The notes: generated from the sequence alone by a model not told the origin. 64,000 nucleotides of DNA from Hyphomicrobiales bacterium (GCA_900469615.1 UBYA01000011.1:682001-746000), one strand, 5' to 3'; shown: positions 41,406-50,970, counted from the stretch's first letter. Numbers and translations: made by a program.

Positions 41406-43162
41406 GCGGCCTTCTCCGCCTGCCTGTGGCGTTCCTTCTCGACGATTGCGATGAAGGCCTCCTCCATCGTCGCCGCGGCCTCGCCGTGAGCTCCGGCATG
41501 GGCGCGTATTTCAACCGGCGTTCCCTCTGCCAGGTTCCTGCCGGCATCGAGAATGATGATGCGGTCGCAATATTCGGCTTCCTCCATGAAATGCGTGGTT
41601 ACGATGACGGTCACGCCCTGCTCCGACAGCGTGGTAATGCGGCCCCAGAATTGCCGCCTCGCCAACGGGTCGGCGCCGCTGGTTGCCTCGTCGAGGAAGA
41701 GGATGTCGGGCTCATGCAGCAGGGCGGCGGCAAGGGCAAGCCGCTGCTTGAAGCCGCCGGGAAGCTGTCCGCTGGGCAATTTCGAGAACTGGTCGAGCTC
41801 GAACTGGGTTTTCAATGCGGCGATCCTGTCCTTCCTGCGCTTGCCGCGCAGCCCATAGGCGCTTGCGAAGAATTCGAGATTCTCATCGACGCTGAGCTGG
41901 CCGTAGAGCGAAAATTTCTGTGCGACGTAGCCCAGCCGCTGTCGCGCCCTTGCGCCCGCCGTCAACAGGTCGGAGCCGGCGACCATCAGCGTGCCGCCGC
42001 TTGCGGGAAGCAGGCCGCAAAGCATGCGGAACGTCGTGCTTTTTCCTGCCCCGTTCGGACCGAGAAGGCCATAGACTTCACCCTTGCGGACGCTGAAGCT
42101 GACATGATCGACAGCCGTGAAATCCCCAAAGGTGCGAACAAGGTCGTGAACCTGCACGACCGTTTCGCCGCCATTGCCGTTGCCCGACGACGGGCCGGTA
42201 TGGGTCCTGCGCTCGGCGTCGCCGGCGACCGCGTCGAACAGCATCATGAAAGCATCTTCGAACCGTGGCGCCACGCTTTCGGTCTCGACCGCTGCGCCAT
42301 CCAGCAATAGCGGCTCATCCTTCCGGTCGGGCTTGCGCACGATCCTGACGCGGCCGGCCTCCGGGACGGCGTCGACAATGCCCGGCAGCGCGAAAAGGCG
42401 GGCTTGCAGGGATCTTGCCGGCATGCCGTCGGGGCTTCGGACCATGAAGCAGCAGCCGTCCGCCTTTGCCGTGATCTCGGCGGGAGGCCCCTGGTCCAGA
42501 ATCTTGCCGGCGTGCATGAGAACGGCGTGCTCGCAGCGTTCGGCCTCGTCGAGATAGGAGGTCGCCACGATCACCGAAAGGCCGTCTTCCTTCACCAGCC
42601 TGAACACGATTTCCCATAGTTCGCGGCGCGACAGCGGGTCGACGCCGACGGTCGGCTCGTCGAGAAGCAGCAGTTCCGGCGCCCTTACCAGCGTGCAGGC
42701 GAGGCCAAGCTTCTGCTTCATTCCGCCCGACAGCTTCCCCGCCGGCCGCTGCTTGAACCGGCCAAGCTGCGTCATCTCGAAGAGACGCGGATAGACTTCG
42801 TCGCGCTGGGATTGCGTTACTCCGTGCAGATCGGCGTAGAGATCGAGATTTTCCTGAACGCTCAGGTCTTCGTAGAGGCCGAACTTCTGCGGCATGTAGC
42901 CAATCCGGTCCTGGACACCTTGAGGATCCGCGGCGATGTCGATGCCGATCACCTGCAGCTTGCCGCCGTCCGGAACGATGAGGCCGCATGCCAGGCGTAG
43001 CAATGTCGTCTTTCCGGCGCCGTCCGGGCCGACGAGCGCCGTCAGTGCGCCCTTCCTGACGTCGAGCGAGACATCGGCGAGCGCCTCCACCGTTTCTCCG
43101 GTATTTCGGCGAAACGTCTTGCGGACATTGCTTGCTATTACCGAGAGATCGCCGAGGCTCAT
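41402..43162 (-). CDS. Tandem two-domain ABC ATPase (YbhF-like)
   Basis: 586 aa with two complete nucleotide-binding domains. The first has Walker A GPDGAGKT (45-52), signature LSGGMKQK and LLLLDEPTVGVDP; the second, from about residue 325, has GPNGAGKST, the altered signature LPGGFKQR and ILFLDEATSGADP with an Ala in place of the usual Pro. The asymmetric second half is the sort of feature seen in YbhF/RbbA relatives. It lies 12 bp downstream of the HlyD gene. Confidence 0.93.
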   Translation of the reverse strand: MSLGDLSVIASNVRKTFRRNTGETVEALADVSLDVRKGALTALVGPDGAGKTTLLRLACGLIVPDGGKLQVIGIDIAADPQGVQDRIGYMPQKFGLYEDLSVQENLDLYADLHGVTQSQRDEVYPRLFEMTQLGRFKQRPAGKLSGGMKQKLGLACTLVRAPELLLLDEPTVGVDPLSRRELWEIVFRLVKEDGLSVIVATSYLDEAERCEHAVLMHAGKILDQGPPAEITAKADGCCFMVRSPDGMPARSLQARLFALPGIVDAVPEAGRVRIVRKPDRKDEPLLLDGAAVETESVAPRFEDAFMMLFDAVAGDAERRTHTGPSSGNGNGGETVVQVHDLVRTFGDFTAVDHVSFSVRKGEVYGLLGPNGAGKSTTFRMLCGLLPASGGTLMVAGSDLLTAGARARQRLGYVAQKFSLYGQLSVDENLEFFASAYGLRGKRRKDRIAALKTQFELDQFSKLPSGQLPGGFKQRLALAAALLHEPDILFLDEATSGADPLARRQFWGRITTLSEQGVTVIVTTHFMEEAEYCDRIIILDAGRNLAEGTPVEIRAHAGAHGEAAATMEEAFIAIVEKERHRQAEKAA

Positions 43163-43174
43163 GGAATCCTCGTT

Positions 43175-44185
43175 CTATTGCTGTTGCGTGGCGGGAGGAT
43201 TCGCCGGCTCGCCCGGAAGCGGCCTCACGGTTGCCGGCATGCCGAGCCGCAACGCATTATCGGGGTCCTTGACGAACACCCTGACCTCATAGACGAGGCT
43301 GGTGCGCAGCTCTTCCGTCTGGACCGATTTCGGCGTGAACTCGGCAACCGAGGAAATGAAACCGATCCATCCGTCAATCGTATGTCCGGGCAGTGAATCC
43401 ACGGTGACGGCGGCTCTCATGCCGGGGCGGAGCATTCCGAGCTGCGTTTCGGAAACATAGGCACGCACCCACTTCGGGCTGATGGTTGCAAGCGAGAAGG
43501 CCGCCCGCGTGGGCGAGGCCATTTCGCCGGGCTCGATAAGCCTGGACTGGACGATCGCATCGACGGGGGCTTTCAGTTCGGCGTCCGCAAGCTGCTGGTG
43601 CAGGAGCGAGACATTGGCCTCCGCGGCTTGCAGCTGCGCTTCCGCCTCCTCGATATCCTCGATTCGGGAGCCTGCGACGAGCAGATCGAGCGCCTTCTGG
43701 TTTGCGAGAACCTTGGCGTCGGCGACGGCCGCTGCCGAGCGCGCCTCGTCCAGGGCCTGCTGGCTGACCGCAGCCTTGGGGGCAAGCGCGTTCTGACGGT
43801 CGAACTGGGCGCGGGCGTTGACGGCTTCCGCCTTGGCCGATTCCAGATTCGCGCGGGATTGAGCTATCTCCTCGGGGCGGCTGCCGTTCCTGAGACGGGC
43901 GAGATTGGCGCGCTGGCTCGCCGCCTGCGCCTCCGCCTGGGCGACCTGAGGCAACAGCCTGCTCGTATCCAGCCTGCCGAGGATCTGCCCTTTCTTGACT
44001 TGCGCGCCTTCTTCGACAAGGACTTCGGCCACACGTTCGCTGCCGTTGAAGGCGAGGGAGAGTTGCCTGAAGTCTATGTTTCCATAAAGGACGAGCTCGG
44101 CGGAGCCGCTATCCCGATGTAGATACCACCAGGCGCCGCCCGCGACGGCGATCATGAGGACCAGAATGACGATGACGCGCTGCAT
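43175..44185 (-). CDS. HlyD-family membrane fusion protein (YbhG-like)
   Basis: 336 aa. An N-terminal anchor (MQRVIVILVLMIAVAGGAWW), then LYGNIDFRQLSLAFNGSERV, a coiled-coil hairpin over about residues 75-205 rich in Ala/Glu/Gln, and the return half ELKAPVDAIVQSRLIEPGEM. First gene of a YbhGFSR-like operon and divergent from a TetR-type regulator, as YbhG is from CecR (YbiH) in E. coli. Relatives export antibiotics, cations or lipids; substrate here unknown. Confidence 0.92.
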   Translation of the reverse strand: MQRVIVILVLMIAVAGGAWWYLHRDSGSAELVLYGNIDFRQLSLAFNGSERVAEVLVEEGAQVKKGQILGRLDTSRLLPQVAQAEAQAASQRANLARLRNGSRPEEIAQSRANLESAKAEAVNARAQFDRQNALAPKAAVSQQALDEARSAAAVADAKVLANQKALDLLVAGSRIEDIEEAEAQLQAAEANVSLLHQQLADAELKAPVDAIVQSRLIEPGEMASPTRAAFSLATISPKWVRAYVSETQLGMLRPGMRAAVTVDSLPGHTIDGWIGFISSVAEFTPKSVQTEELRTSLVYEVRVFVKDPDNALRLGMPATVRPLPGEPANPPATQQQ

Positions 44186-44273
44186 GCTTTATTTGAACTC
44201 CGAACGAGATGCCGGCGGTGCTGAAACGAATGGGGATCGAGGTCGATCCAGGCAGACTATAGCACTTGTAAAA

Positions 44274-44298
44274 TTCAAATTTCAAATTAATATTTGAA
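44274..44298. promoter_or_regulatory. TTCAAAT repeat operator between exporter and TetR gene
   Basis: Three copies of one half-site: TTCAAAT at 44274-44280 and 44281-44287 in tandem and the inverse ATTTGAA at 44292-44298. The last two form a dyad with a 4-bp spacer. The site lies 20 bp before the TetR ATG and 89 bp before the HlyD ATG, well placed for a repressor of both. Confidence 0.6.
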
Positions 44299-44317
44299 TT
44301 AATGGAAGGCGGAGAGC

Positions 44318-45016
44318 ATGGCCAGAGGCAGCAGGCGAACGGCACGATCCCGGGACAGGCAGGATGGCGCGGCGACGCGTACGAGCCTGCTCGAAGCAGG
44401 CGGCGCCGTCTTCGCCGAATTCGGCTTCGACCGCGCCACCGCAAAGGAAATCGCCTTGCGCGCCGGAACGAATGCGGCCGCGGTCAACTATCATTTCGGC
44501 GGTATCGAGGCTTTGTACGAAGACGTTCTTGCCGAGGCGCATCATCGCCTGATGAGTTACGACGTGCTGGTGCGGGCCGTGTCGGCGGATATCGATCCGA
44601 AGGAGAAGCTGCGCCGGTTTATCGGCCTCCTGGTCAAAGTCGTGCGCACCGGCAATGAGAATTCATGGCCGGCCAAGGTGATCGTGCGCGAGCTCATTGC
44701 GCCCACGCCCCACATCGACAAGCTGCGCCGGGAGGAGATCGAGCCGAAGAAGGCATTGCTGTTCGATGTCATCGCCCAGATCATCGGCGTGGCGCCGGAC
44801 CATCCGCTGGTCGCTCAGGCCGCGCTTTCGACGATGGCGCCGTGCTTCATGCTCCTGGTGGCCGAGAAGCGTTTGACCGAGATCATTCCGCCACTCGGCC
44901 GGCAGACGACCACGGACGAGGAGCTGGCGGATCGGCTGGTGCGTTTTACCCTGGGCGGCCTTGCCCAGCTTGCGTTGTCGGCGCAGGCGACGCCGTCACG
45001 GGATCAATCGGACTGA
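44318..45016 (+). CDS. TetR-family regulator (CecR/YbiH-like)
   Basis: 232 aa. Helix-turn-helix at about residues 25-65 (AEFGFDRATAKEIALRAGTN, then AAAVNYHFGG), followed by a helical ligand domain with a C-terminal TetR_C region. The closest functional parallel is E. coli CecR, which controls ybhGFSR, the same exporter type found divergent here. It probably represses both itself and the exporter through the TTCAAAT sites in between (inference). Confidence 0.92.
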   Translation: MARGSRRTARSRDRQDGAATRTSLLEAGGAVFAEFGFDRATAKEIALRAGTNAAAVNYHFGGIEALYEDVLAEAHHRLMSYDVLVRAVSADIDPKEKLRRFIGLLVKVVRTGNENSWPAKVIVRELIAPTPHIDKLRREEIEPKKALLFDVIAQIIGVAPDHPLVAQAALSTMAPCFMLLVAEKRLTEIIPPLGRQTTTDEELADRLVRFTLGGLAQLALSAQATPSRDQSD

Positions 45017-45082
45017 CTTTAAGCCGCCGCTCAGCAGGCGATGTCGAACGGTTGGCGACGCTTCGCAAGGCGGCGGACGGCT

Positions 45083-46441
45083 TTACCCTTCGAAGCCGAA
45101 CCGTTCGACATCGAAATCGTCGCCGTCATAGCTGGCAGCGCCGCCCTGAATGTCGGCCATATCCTCCCGCATGGGAATCGGTGCGCTGACGAGGCTTGGA
45201 AGCGTCATCGCGACTGCCATGCCCGGCGGCTGCAGCGCCCAGGCGACGATGGCTCCGGTCGACATGGCTCCGACGCCTGCCGATACGTCCTGTGCCGCGG
45301 AGGCCGGCAGATTCGCCATCGGCTGCATCTTCGCCATGGGGCTGTCCTTCGCGTGCCCCGCATGATCCGCAACGACCAGATTGCCCGCATCGTTTCGCCC
45401 TACCACGAGGCTTGCCAGCGCGACGGGGGCCGGTCTTTCGGGGGCAGCCGTGGGAATTGCGACAATGCTGGCCGGCCGCCATGCCGGCAGCGGAACGGCA
45501 TAGGCCGCCAGATCCGCAAACGGCCGGGCCTTGTCTTCCTCGGCCATTCGTTTGCCGAGCTGAAGCTCCAGCCCGTTCGCATCCCGGCTTCTGGGCGTCG
45601 GAAGCATGCTGGTCAGAAGGCTGCCGCCGGGCGTATCGCCACGCGGGCTTGTCGACGATCCGGCGCCCTCATCGTCGTCCGCAATCGCCGCGAGCCTGGC
45701 TGCCGTCTGGGACGGACGCTTTCTGGATTGCGCGACCGCCACCTCATAGCCCGGCAGCGGCCTGCCATCCGCCGGCACATGGAGCGTCTTCCCGTTCGGG
45801 AAGAGCCGAGCAAGTTCCTGGCGCGGCATTCTCGGCCACGCGCGGACCCTGCCGACATCCAGATGGACGAAGGGCGATCCGGAATTGGGATAGAAACCCA
45901 CGCCGCCGATCTGCATCTGCATGGCGATCGCGCGCAGGCTCGCAAGCTTCACGCCGGGAATATAGAAATCCATCGCCTTGCCGAGCGTGTGCTGGCTGTG
46001 CTTTGCGACGCCGGAGCTGCGTGAGCGGTTGCGCAGCATGCTGTTGGTCGATGGCGAGCGATAGGCGGAGACGACGTGAATGGATTCCCTTGCACCGCTG
46101 CGCTGATAGACTTCCCAGACGAGATCGAGCAGTTCCGGATCGATCCGCGTCGGCTCGTTCTTGCGCCAGTCGCGCAGGAAGCGGTTGATCTGGGCAAGGC
46201 CCCTCGGATCGTATTTGCCGCCGCGTTTGAAGACGATCGTCGCTCGTTCGCCCGTATGCGTGAAGAAGAGCTTGAGCGCCCTGTCCTCGGCTGCGGCGGA
46301 GCCGGCAAGGGCGCCGAGCATCAGCATCGCTATCAATGCCACACGGCAAGCGACGAATGAGGAGACCGTGGCGAAGGCTGTCGCCGAGATGGAAAAGATC
46401 GCGTGATGCACGATACGATTTTCGCCTTTGCTAATAGACAC
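45083..46441 (-). CDS. YcbK-like (DUF882) M15-type peptidase with long C-terminal tail
   Basis: 452 aa. A hydrophobic leader near residues 16-51 (ending AGSAAAED), then a DUF882/peptidase M15 domain (about 55-240). Putative zinc ligands are His151 in SQHTLGKAMDF, Asp158 in the same motif and His193 in FVHLDVG. Members are periplasmic and thought to act on peptidoglycan cross-links or stems. The C-terminal 200 residues are Ala/Pro-rich, low complexity, with no recognised domain. A GTG at 46411 is an alternative start. Confidence 0.85.
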   Translation of the reverse strand: MSISKGENRIVHHAIFSISATAFATVSSFVACRVALIAMLMLGALAGSAAAEDRALKLFFTHTGERATIVFKRGGKYDPRGLAQINRFLRDWRKNEPTRIDPELLDLVWEVYQRSGARESIHVVSAYRSPSTNSMLRNRSRSSGVAKHSQHTLGKAMDFYIPGVKLASLRAIAMQMQIGGVGFYPNSGSPFVHLDVGRVRAWPRMPRQELARLFPNGKTLHVPADGRPLPGYEVAVAQSRKRPSQTAARLAAIADDDEGAGSSTSPRGDTPGGSLLTSMLPTPRSRDANGLELQLGKRMAEEDKARPFADLAAYAVPLPAWRPASIVAIPTAAPERPAPVALASLVVGRNDAGNLVVADHAGHAKDSPMAKMQPMANLPASAAQDVSAGVGAMSTGAIVAWALQPPGMAVAMTLPSLVSAPIPMREDMADIQGGAASYDGDDFDVERFGFEG

Positions 46442-46922
46442 AGAGATCAGAGGCGCCGCGCTCGCGGCATCGCTATGCCTCCAATTATGGTCAATAAATC
46501 CCTAACGGACCGTTTATGGCCCGAAATGGCGAGGTAACGCCTGGGGTCGGCGGTGCGGAACCGCGTTCCCGGGCATTCGCATGCACGTCCGGACACGCCA
46601 AGCCTCCGCGAAGATCCGATTAGGGTTAATTCCCGATGGATCAATTCGATACAGGCACAACGACGCCAATTTCCGCATCCGGTATCAATCAGGCGAAATC
46701 ATGGACGCGATATATGGAAGGGGTGCTTCCCTGCGTCCTTGGCGAAGCAGACATGACCGCCGAAGGGACAGAACGCCGCGGAGTGCCATTTATGGACAAT
46801 GCCTGCGATCGCTGGATCAGATCTTCGATTTAACCATCATGATCGGTTTCGGATGACAACTTTGTGGATAGTATTTATCAAGCGGGAATATTCAATTTCA
46901 GCGACGGGCTTCAGTATTATCC
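46442..46922. other. Intergenic, no gene supported
   Basis: About 480 bp between the divergent peptidase and FkbM genes. It contains the short dyad AACGG-A-CCGTT at 46504-46514. The right part is AT-richer than the flanks. None of the short frames has a recognisable domain. Confidence 0.4.
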
Positions 46923-47747
46923 ATGTATCATTCAATCAAGCAGTCAGCGTTCGAACTATTTCCAAATTTGACGAACAAGATGCGTACCGTAAAGCATCTG
47001 GTCTCGGACATGAGTTTCCGGCCGCACATCAAGAATCAGATGTACGGCGGACATCGCCTTCGCGTCATTATAGAGGATAGGGTCGCTCAACAGTGGTATG
47101 GGCGCGACATCGATCTGCCACAGGAATTTACCTTGCTTGCGGGGCGGGGGCTGAATCCCGGCGCGCTGGTATTCGATCTCGGCGCCCATCAGGGTGTGGT
47201 TGCCATGATGCTTGCCAAGCAGGTCGGTCCAAACGGAAGGGTCGTCGCAATCGAGGCTTCCCAGCGCAATGCGGAACTGGCAAAGCGCAACGCCGACATG
47301 AATTCCATGGACAATATCGAAGTGCGCCACGCGGCCGTCGTGCATGAAGATGGTCCCGTTTTATTTACGCAGCGCGGCAACGGGTCGATTGCGCTGAGCG
47401 AAAAGGAATTCCGGGCCGCGAGCGTCGACGGCGTCTCCATCGACACGCTGACGAAGACCTACGGTGTTCCCGACCTCGTCTACATGGATATCGAAGGTTT
47501 CGAGGTGCATGCTCTGAAGGGCGCGCGCGAGACATTGGGATCGGCGGCGTCCTGGCTCATCGAAGTTCATGGAGACGACACGATCGGGCAATTCGGCGGC
47601 CGAAACCGCGATGTGCTGGCTGTCTTCGAAGAAGGCTACGATCTGTATAGCGCGACCGACAATCATACCGATGCATTCGTGCTGCGGTCAAAATCCGACC
47701 CCGTCCCCACCGGCCGCTTTTTTCTGGCGGCGATACCTCGGGTCTAG
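46923..47747 (+). CDS. FkbM-family methyltransferase
   Basis: 274 aa. SAM-binding motif I LVFDLGAHQGVVAMMLAKQV near residues 80-99, then VVAIEASQRNAELAKRNADM and the FkbM-type acidic motif VYMDIEGFEVHALKGARETL. The family methylates hydroxyl groups on glycans, polyketides or glycopeptides; rhizobial members often modify surface or signalling polysaccharides. No glycosyltransferases adjoin it. The upstream DNA and first 20 codons are less GC-rich than neighbours, so acquisition by transfer is possible. Acceptor unknown. Confidence 0.85.
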   Translation: MYHSIKQSAFELFPNLTNKMRTVKHLVSDMSFRPHIKNQMYGGHRLRVIIEDRVAQQWYGRDIDLPQEFTLLAGRGLNPGALVFDLGAHQGVVAMMLAKQVGPNGRVVAIEASQRNAELAKRNADMNSMDNIEVRHAAVVHEDGPVLFTQRGNGSIALSEKEFRAASVDGVSIDTLTKTYGVPDLVYMDIEGFEVHALKGARETLGSAASWLIEVHGDDTIGQFGGRNRDVLAVFEEGYDLYSATDNHTDAFVLRSKSDPVPTGRFFLAAIPRV

Positions 47748-47752
47748 TGACG

Positions 47753-47785
47753 CGCGGTTCGGAACCGTTCGTGTTCCGAACCGCG
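47753..47785 (+). terminator. 13-bp-stem hairpin after the FkbM gene
   Basis: CGCGGTTCGGAAC, a 7-nt loop CGTTCGT, and the exact complement GTTCCGAACCGCG. It begins 6 bp after the FkbM stop codon. The stem is strong but there is no U-tract, so it could be a terminator, an mRNA stabiliser or both. Confidence 0.55.
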
Positions 47786-47999
47786 ATCCGCGTGGCGATA
47801 TCCAGGGTCCTATTTTTCGCATCTTACCCGTTTTGGGGGTGGAAAAATCGTTTTCCAGGAGCAGATATCCAGATTATGGCCCCGCTCGATATTTTCGGCG
47901 GGGTTCTGCTATGGGGCTCTGGGGGCGTGCGGGGGGCTGTCGACAGCACACGATTCTCTCATCCGGGTTCCGTGAGGGCTATGGATTGAGGAATTTGCG

Positions 48000-48341
48000 A
48001 TGCCTAAAGTCTACTTCCCGATAAGTTATATCGACGTGCCGGCAAGCGAACCGCATCCCGGCAACATGTGTTACCGGGTGTCAAAGGGTATCGAGCATCG
48101 GGGCGCCGACGAGCCGCGGCACGTCTACAAGATCCAGATGGTCTACAGCGGCGTGGTTGACGGCTTCACGTCGCCATCCTACCCGGAGGGCGGCGAGGAT
48201 TTCGAGAAAGTCATCGATGCGATGAGGGCCCTCCAGGAGGGCGGCGGCAGGAACGGGCGGGGAATGATGACCGCGGCCGGCGATCAGCCGGGAATGCCGC
48301 TGCACGAAGTCCAGCAAATGCTCAGGGCGCACCCGGCCTGA
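48000..48341 (+). CDS. Small hypothetical protein, 113 aa
   Basis: I do not recognise a domain. The frame has a good GAGGAATTT ribosome site, GC-skewed codon positions like its neighbours and no competing frame on the other strand with known motifs. The sequence opens MPKVYFPISYIDVP and contains HVYKIQMVYSGVVDGF in the middle; the C-terminal third is Gly/Met-rich and looks flexible. No signal peptide or membrane segment. A small GCCC-GAA-GGGC hairpin follows the stop. Confidence 0.6.
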   Translation: MPKVYFPISYIDVPASEPHPGNMCYRVSKGIEHRGADEPRHVYKIQMVYSGVVDGFTSPSYPEGGEDFEKVIDAMRALQEGGGRNGRGMMTAAGDQPGMPLHEVQQMLRAHPA

Positions 48342-48814
48342 AAACGAAAAGCCCGAAGGGCCTGGTTCTGCCGATCGCCGCAACAAGTGCGGCCGATTCA
48401 TAACCCCAACTTATGTTTACCGGCAATTTTTTCGCAGTCCCGTCGCTGCGTCAGGATGATGGTGTCCTGTCATGCAACGTCAGCGCCGGATCAATGTCGC
48501 TATTCACACGCAGCGCCCGTGCCGACACGCATGCCGTTCATGCTGCGCTGGCATGGCCGGAGAACGTCAGGCCGGTGAAGGAGCGGGACATCGCCGGAAG
48601 TTGTAAATTCTTGTATCGGCCCACTTGCTCTGCCTTCGTAGATCGATTGGGCATACGCCAAGAGGGCGACGGCAATTTCGTCCAGTATTTAGTATATTTA
48701 AGATATGATAATATTAGAAAACATCTTATTTAGAAATATAAAATTAACGTCCGGAGTCTAGGGTCTTTCTGGCCGTCATCGCATAGATGAAGGCCGATTG
48801 CAGGAGACGGGACC
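48342..48814. other. Intergenic, AT-rich, no gene supported
   Basis: About 470 bp. The segment from about 48685 to 48755 is strikingly AT-rich for this genome (runs such as TAAGATATGATAATATTAG), as expected for the promoter of the TadE/TadG pair. I see no RNA gene or conserved frame. Confidence 0.4.
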
Positions 48815-49237
48815 ATGTATCGTGTTTCTCATTTCAACAGGGCGAAAGAGGGAGCCGCCGCGGTCGAATTCGCTTTAATCGCCCCGCTTTTTGTCCTTCT
48901 GCTTCTAACGCTGATTGCTTTTGCCATCTATCTCACCGCCGCCCATTCCCTGCAGCAACTGACGGCAGACGCCGCGCGCACCGCGATCGCGGGATTGTCG
49001 GCGGATGAGCGCAGCCAGATGGTTCAGGATTTCGTCACGCGCTCGACCATCGACGATGCCTTTATCAACAAGAGCAAGCTGACGGTTACCGTCGCCACCG
49101 ATCCGGCCAATGCCAATCAGTTTACGGTAAGCGCCGCCTATGATGCTTCCGATCTTCCGATCTGGAACCTCTATACCTTCGCAATGCCGGACCAGACCAT
49201 TCGCCGCTATTCGACCATCCGGCTGGGAGGTCTTTGA
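48815..49237 (+). CDS. TadE-like pilus assembly protein
   Basis: 140 aa. A type IV-like N terminus: basic leader, then EGAAAVEFALIAPLFVLLLL, with the conserved Glu of TadE-family pseudopilins preceding a single membrane helix (residues 18-38). The rest is periplasmic. TadE-family proteins are minor subunits of Flp/Tad pili. Only the TadE-TadG pair is present here, with no secretin, ATPase or prepilin peptidase gene, so it depends on a Tad system elsewhere or does another surface job. Its stop overlaps the next start (TGATG). Confidence 0.85.
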   Translation: MYRVSHFNRAKEGAAAVEFALIAPLFVLLLLTLIAFAIYLTAAHSLQQLTADAARTAIAGLSADERSQMVQDFVTRSTIDDAFINKSKLTVTVATDPANANQFTVSAAYDASDLPIWNLYTFAMPDQTIRRYSTIRLGGL

Positions 49238-50970
49238 TGGCGGGATTCCTCGAACGGGTCGCCTTCTTGCGGAATCGGCGAGGAAATGTCGCCGTCACGA
49301 CCGCGCTTGTCTCGCCTCTCATTCTTTACTGCCTCGGCCTCGGCATCGATTACGGCATGATGACGCTGCAGCAGCGGCGCCTGCAGCAACTCAGCGACAT
49401 CGGCGCGATCGCCGCCGCTTCGGATATCGCCAATGCACAGACCGCGCTTCTGAACAACCTCCAGAGCAACGGCACCACTGCCGCCGTCGCCGCCAGCAGC
49501 GGCTACCTGACGGCCAACGGGCAGATCACCGCGGCGGTCGCCAACTCCGGTCAATATGAGACTCTGGCCGATCTCGCATTGGGAACCTACACGGCCGATA
49601 CCGCGATCGCGCCCGCAAATCGGTTTTCTACCGGAACCGCTCCGTATGATTCCGCCAAGGTCACGCTCACCCAGAAGGCGGTGATGCCTTTTGCTTCGGC
49701 CTTCGCCTCGCCGCCGACCCTGAGCGCGACGGGCACTGCGTCCAGCGACCGTCTGGCTGCGTTTTCGATCGGATCGCGGCTGGCGAGCCTCAACGGTGGC
49801 GTTCTGAACCAGCTTCTCGGGTCATTGCTCGGTACGCAGGTCTCCCTCAAGGTCGCGGACTATCAGTCGCTCATCGGCGCGAATGTCAATCTCCTGAGCT
49901 TCCTGAACCTGCTGGCAACCGACCTCAAGCTCACGGGCGTAAGCTACGATCAGCTTTTGGCGACGGACGTCACCTACGACAAGATCCTCGGCGCGCTCGG
50001 CAAGTCGACCAATCTGTCGACGGGTGTCGTCACCATCGTCAACAATCTGGGCAAGACGCTCGGCACCACGAAGTTGACCGTGAAGCTGCAGGATATTCTC
50101 AATCTCGGGCCATTGGGCTCGGATATCGTCGGCACCGCGCCGAACCTCACCTCGAATATCAGTGTGATGAATCTGATTTCCGCGACGGCGATGGCCGCCA
50201 ACCAGAAACGGCAGATTGCCCTCGATCTCGGAGCCACGCTGCCCGGTGTCGCGAGCGCAAAGATGACCTTGGCGATCGGAGAGATGGCCCAGCAGACGCC
50301 CGCGGCGGCCGTGGGCGCGCCGGGCACCATCGTCCGCACGCCGCAAGTGCGCGCGGCCATCGAAGTCGCGGTCAACGGCTTGTCGCTGATCGCGGGCCTG
50401 AAGCTCAGGGTGCCGCTCTATGTCGAGATCGCCCCGGCGGAGGCCAAGCTCGCCTCGATTACCTGCGTGGGCGGCTCCATGCCGAATGCCGTCGTCGGCA
50501 TCGATGCCGTGCCCGGCGTGGCCGAGATCGCCTTGGGGGACGTCGACACCTCGGCCTTTGTGAACTTCGGTTCGGAGCCGCGCGTTACGCCGGCAGCGAT
50601 CGTCGACTCCCTGCTTCTGAAAGTGATTGCGGGGTCGCAGGTCGACATCGCCAATATGAGCCCGACACGGCTGACCTTTCAGCCTTCGGAGATTTCCGCA
50701 GGCACGATCAAGACGGTGTCCACCAAGGATATCCTGACCTCCACCGTGCAATCGCTGCTGAAAAATGCCAATATCAGCATCCAATTGCTCGTTTTGACCA
50801 TTGGAACGCCGCAAGGCGTCCTGTCGGCCGTCGCCGACACGCTGTCGCTCGTGACTGCGCCCGTCGATCAGCTTCTATACAATCTGCTCGGCTTTCTTGG
50901 CGTCGGCGTCGGTCAGGCCGACATATCGGTGACCGATGCGAGATGCACGCAGCCCGTTCTGGTGCAATAA
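49237..50970 (+). CDS. TadG-like protein
   Basis: 577 aa. Basic leader, then RRGNVAVTTALVSPLILYCL, a TadE/TadG-type N-terminal helix (residues 18-36), followed by a long secreted region of Ala-, Leu- and Thr-rich sequence. Unlike many TadG proteins it shows no von Willebrand A motif. The segment from about 180 to 300 is built of loosely repeated Leu-rich units such as LNQLLGSLLGTQ, LLSFLNLLATDL and LGPLGSDIVG. The start at 49237 overlaps the TadE stop. Confidence 0.82.
   Translation: MAGFLERVAFLRNRRGNVAVTTALVSPLILYCLGLGIDYGMMTLQQRRLQQLSDIGAIAAASDIANAQTALLNNLQSNGTTAAVAASSGYLTANGQITAAVANSGQYETLADLALGTYTADTAIAPANRFSTGTAPYDSAKVTLTQKAVMPFASAFASPPTLSATGTASSDRLAAFSIGSRLASLNGGVLNQLLGSLLGTQVSLKVADYQSLIGANVNLLSFLNLLATDLKLTGVSYDQLLATDVTYDKILGALGKSTNLSTGVVTIVNNLGKTLGTTKLTVKLQDILNLGPLGSDIVGTAPNLTSNISVMNLISATAMAANQKRQIALDLGATLPGVASAKMTLAIGEMAQQTPAAAVGAPGTIVRTPQVRAAIEVAVNGLSLIAGLKLRVPLYVEIAPAEAKLASITCVGGSMPNAVVGIDAVPGVAEIALGDVDTSAFVNFGSEPRVTPAAIVDSLLLKVIAGSQVDIANMSPTRLTFQPSEISAGTIKTVSTKDILTSTVQSLLKNANISIQLLVLTIGTPQGVLSAVADTLSLVTAPVDQLLYNLLGFLGVGVGQADISVTDARCTQPVLVQ

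Noticed and set aside
47747..47989. 80-codon open frame after the FkbM gene
   Set aside because: It starts inside the hairpin at 47753-47785, has no ribosome site and its sequence looks like translated intergenic DNA.
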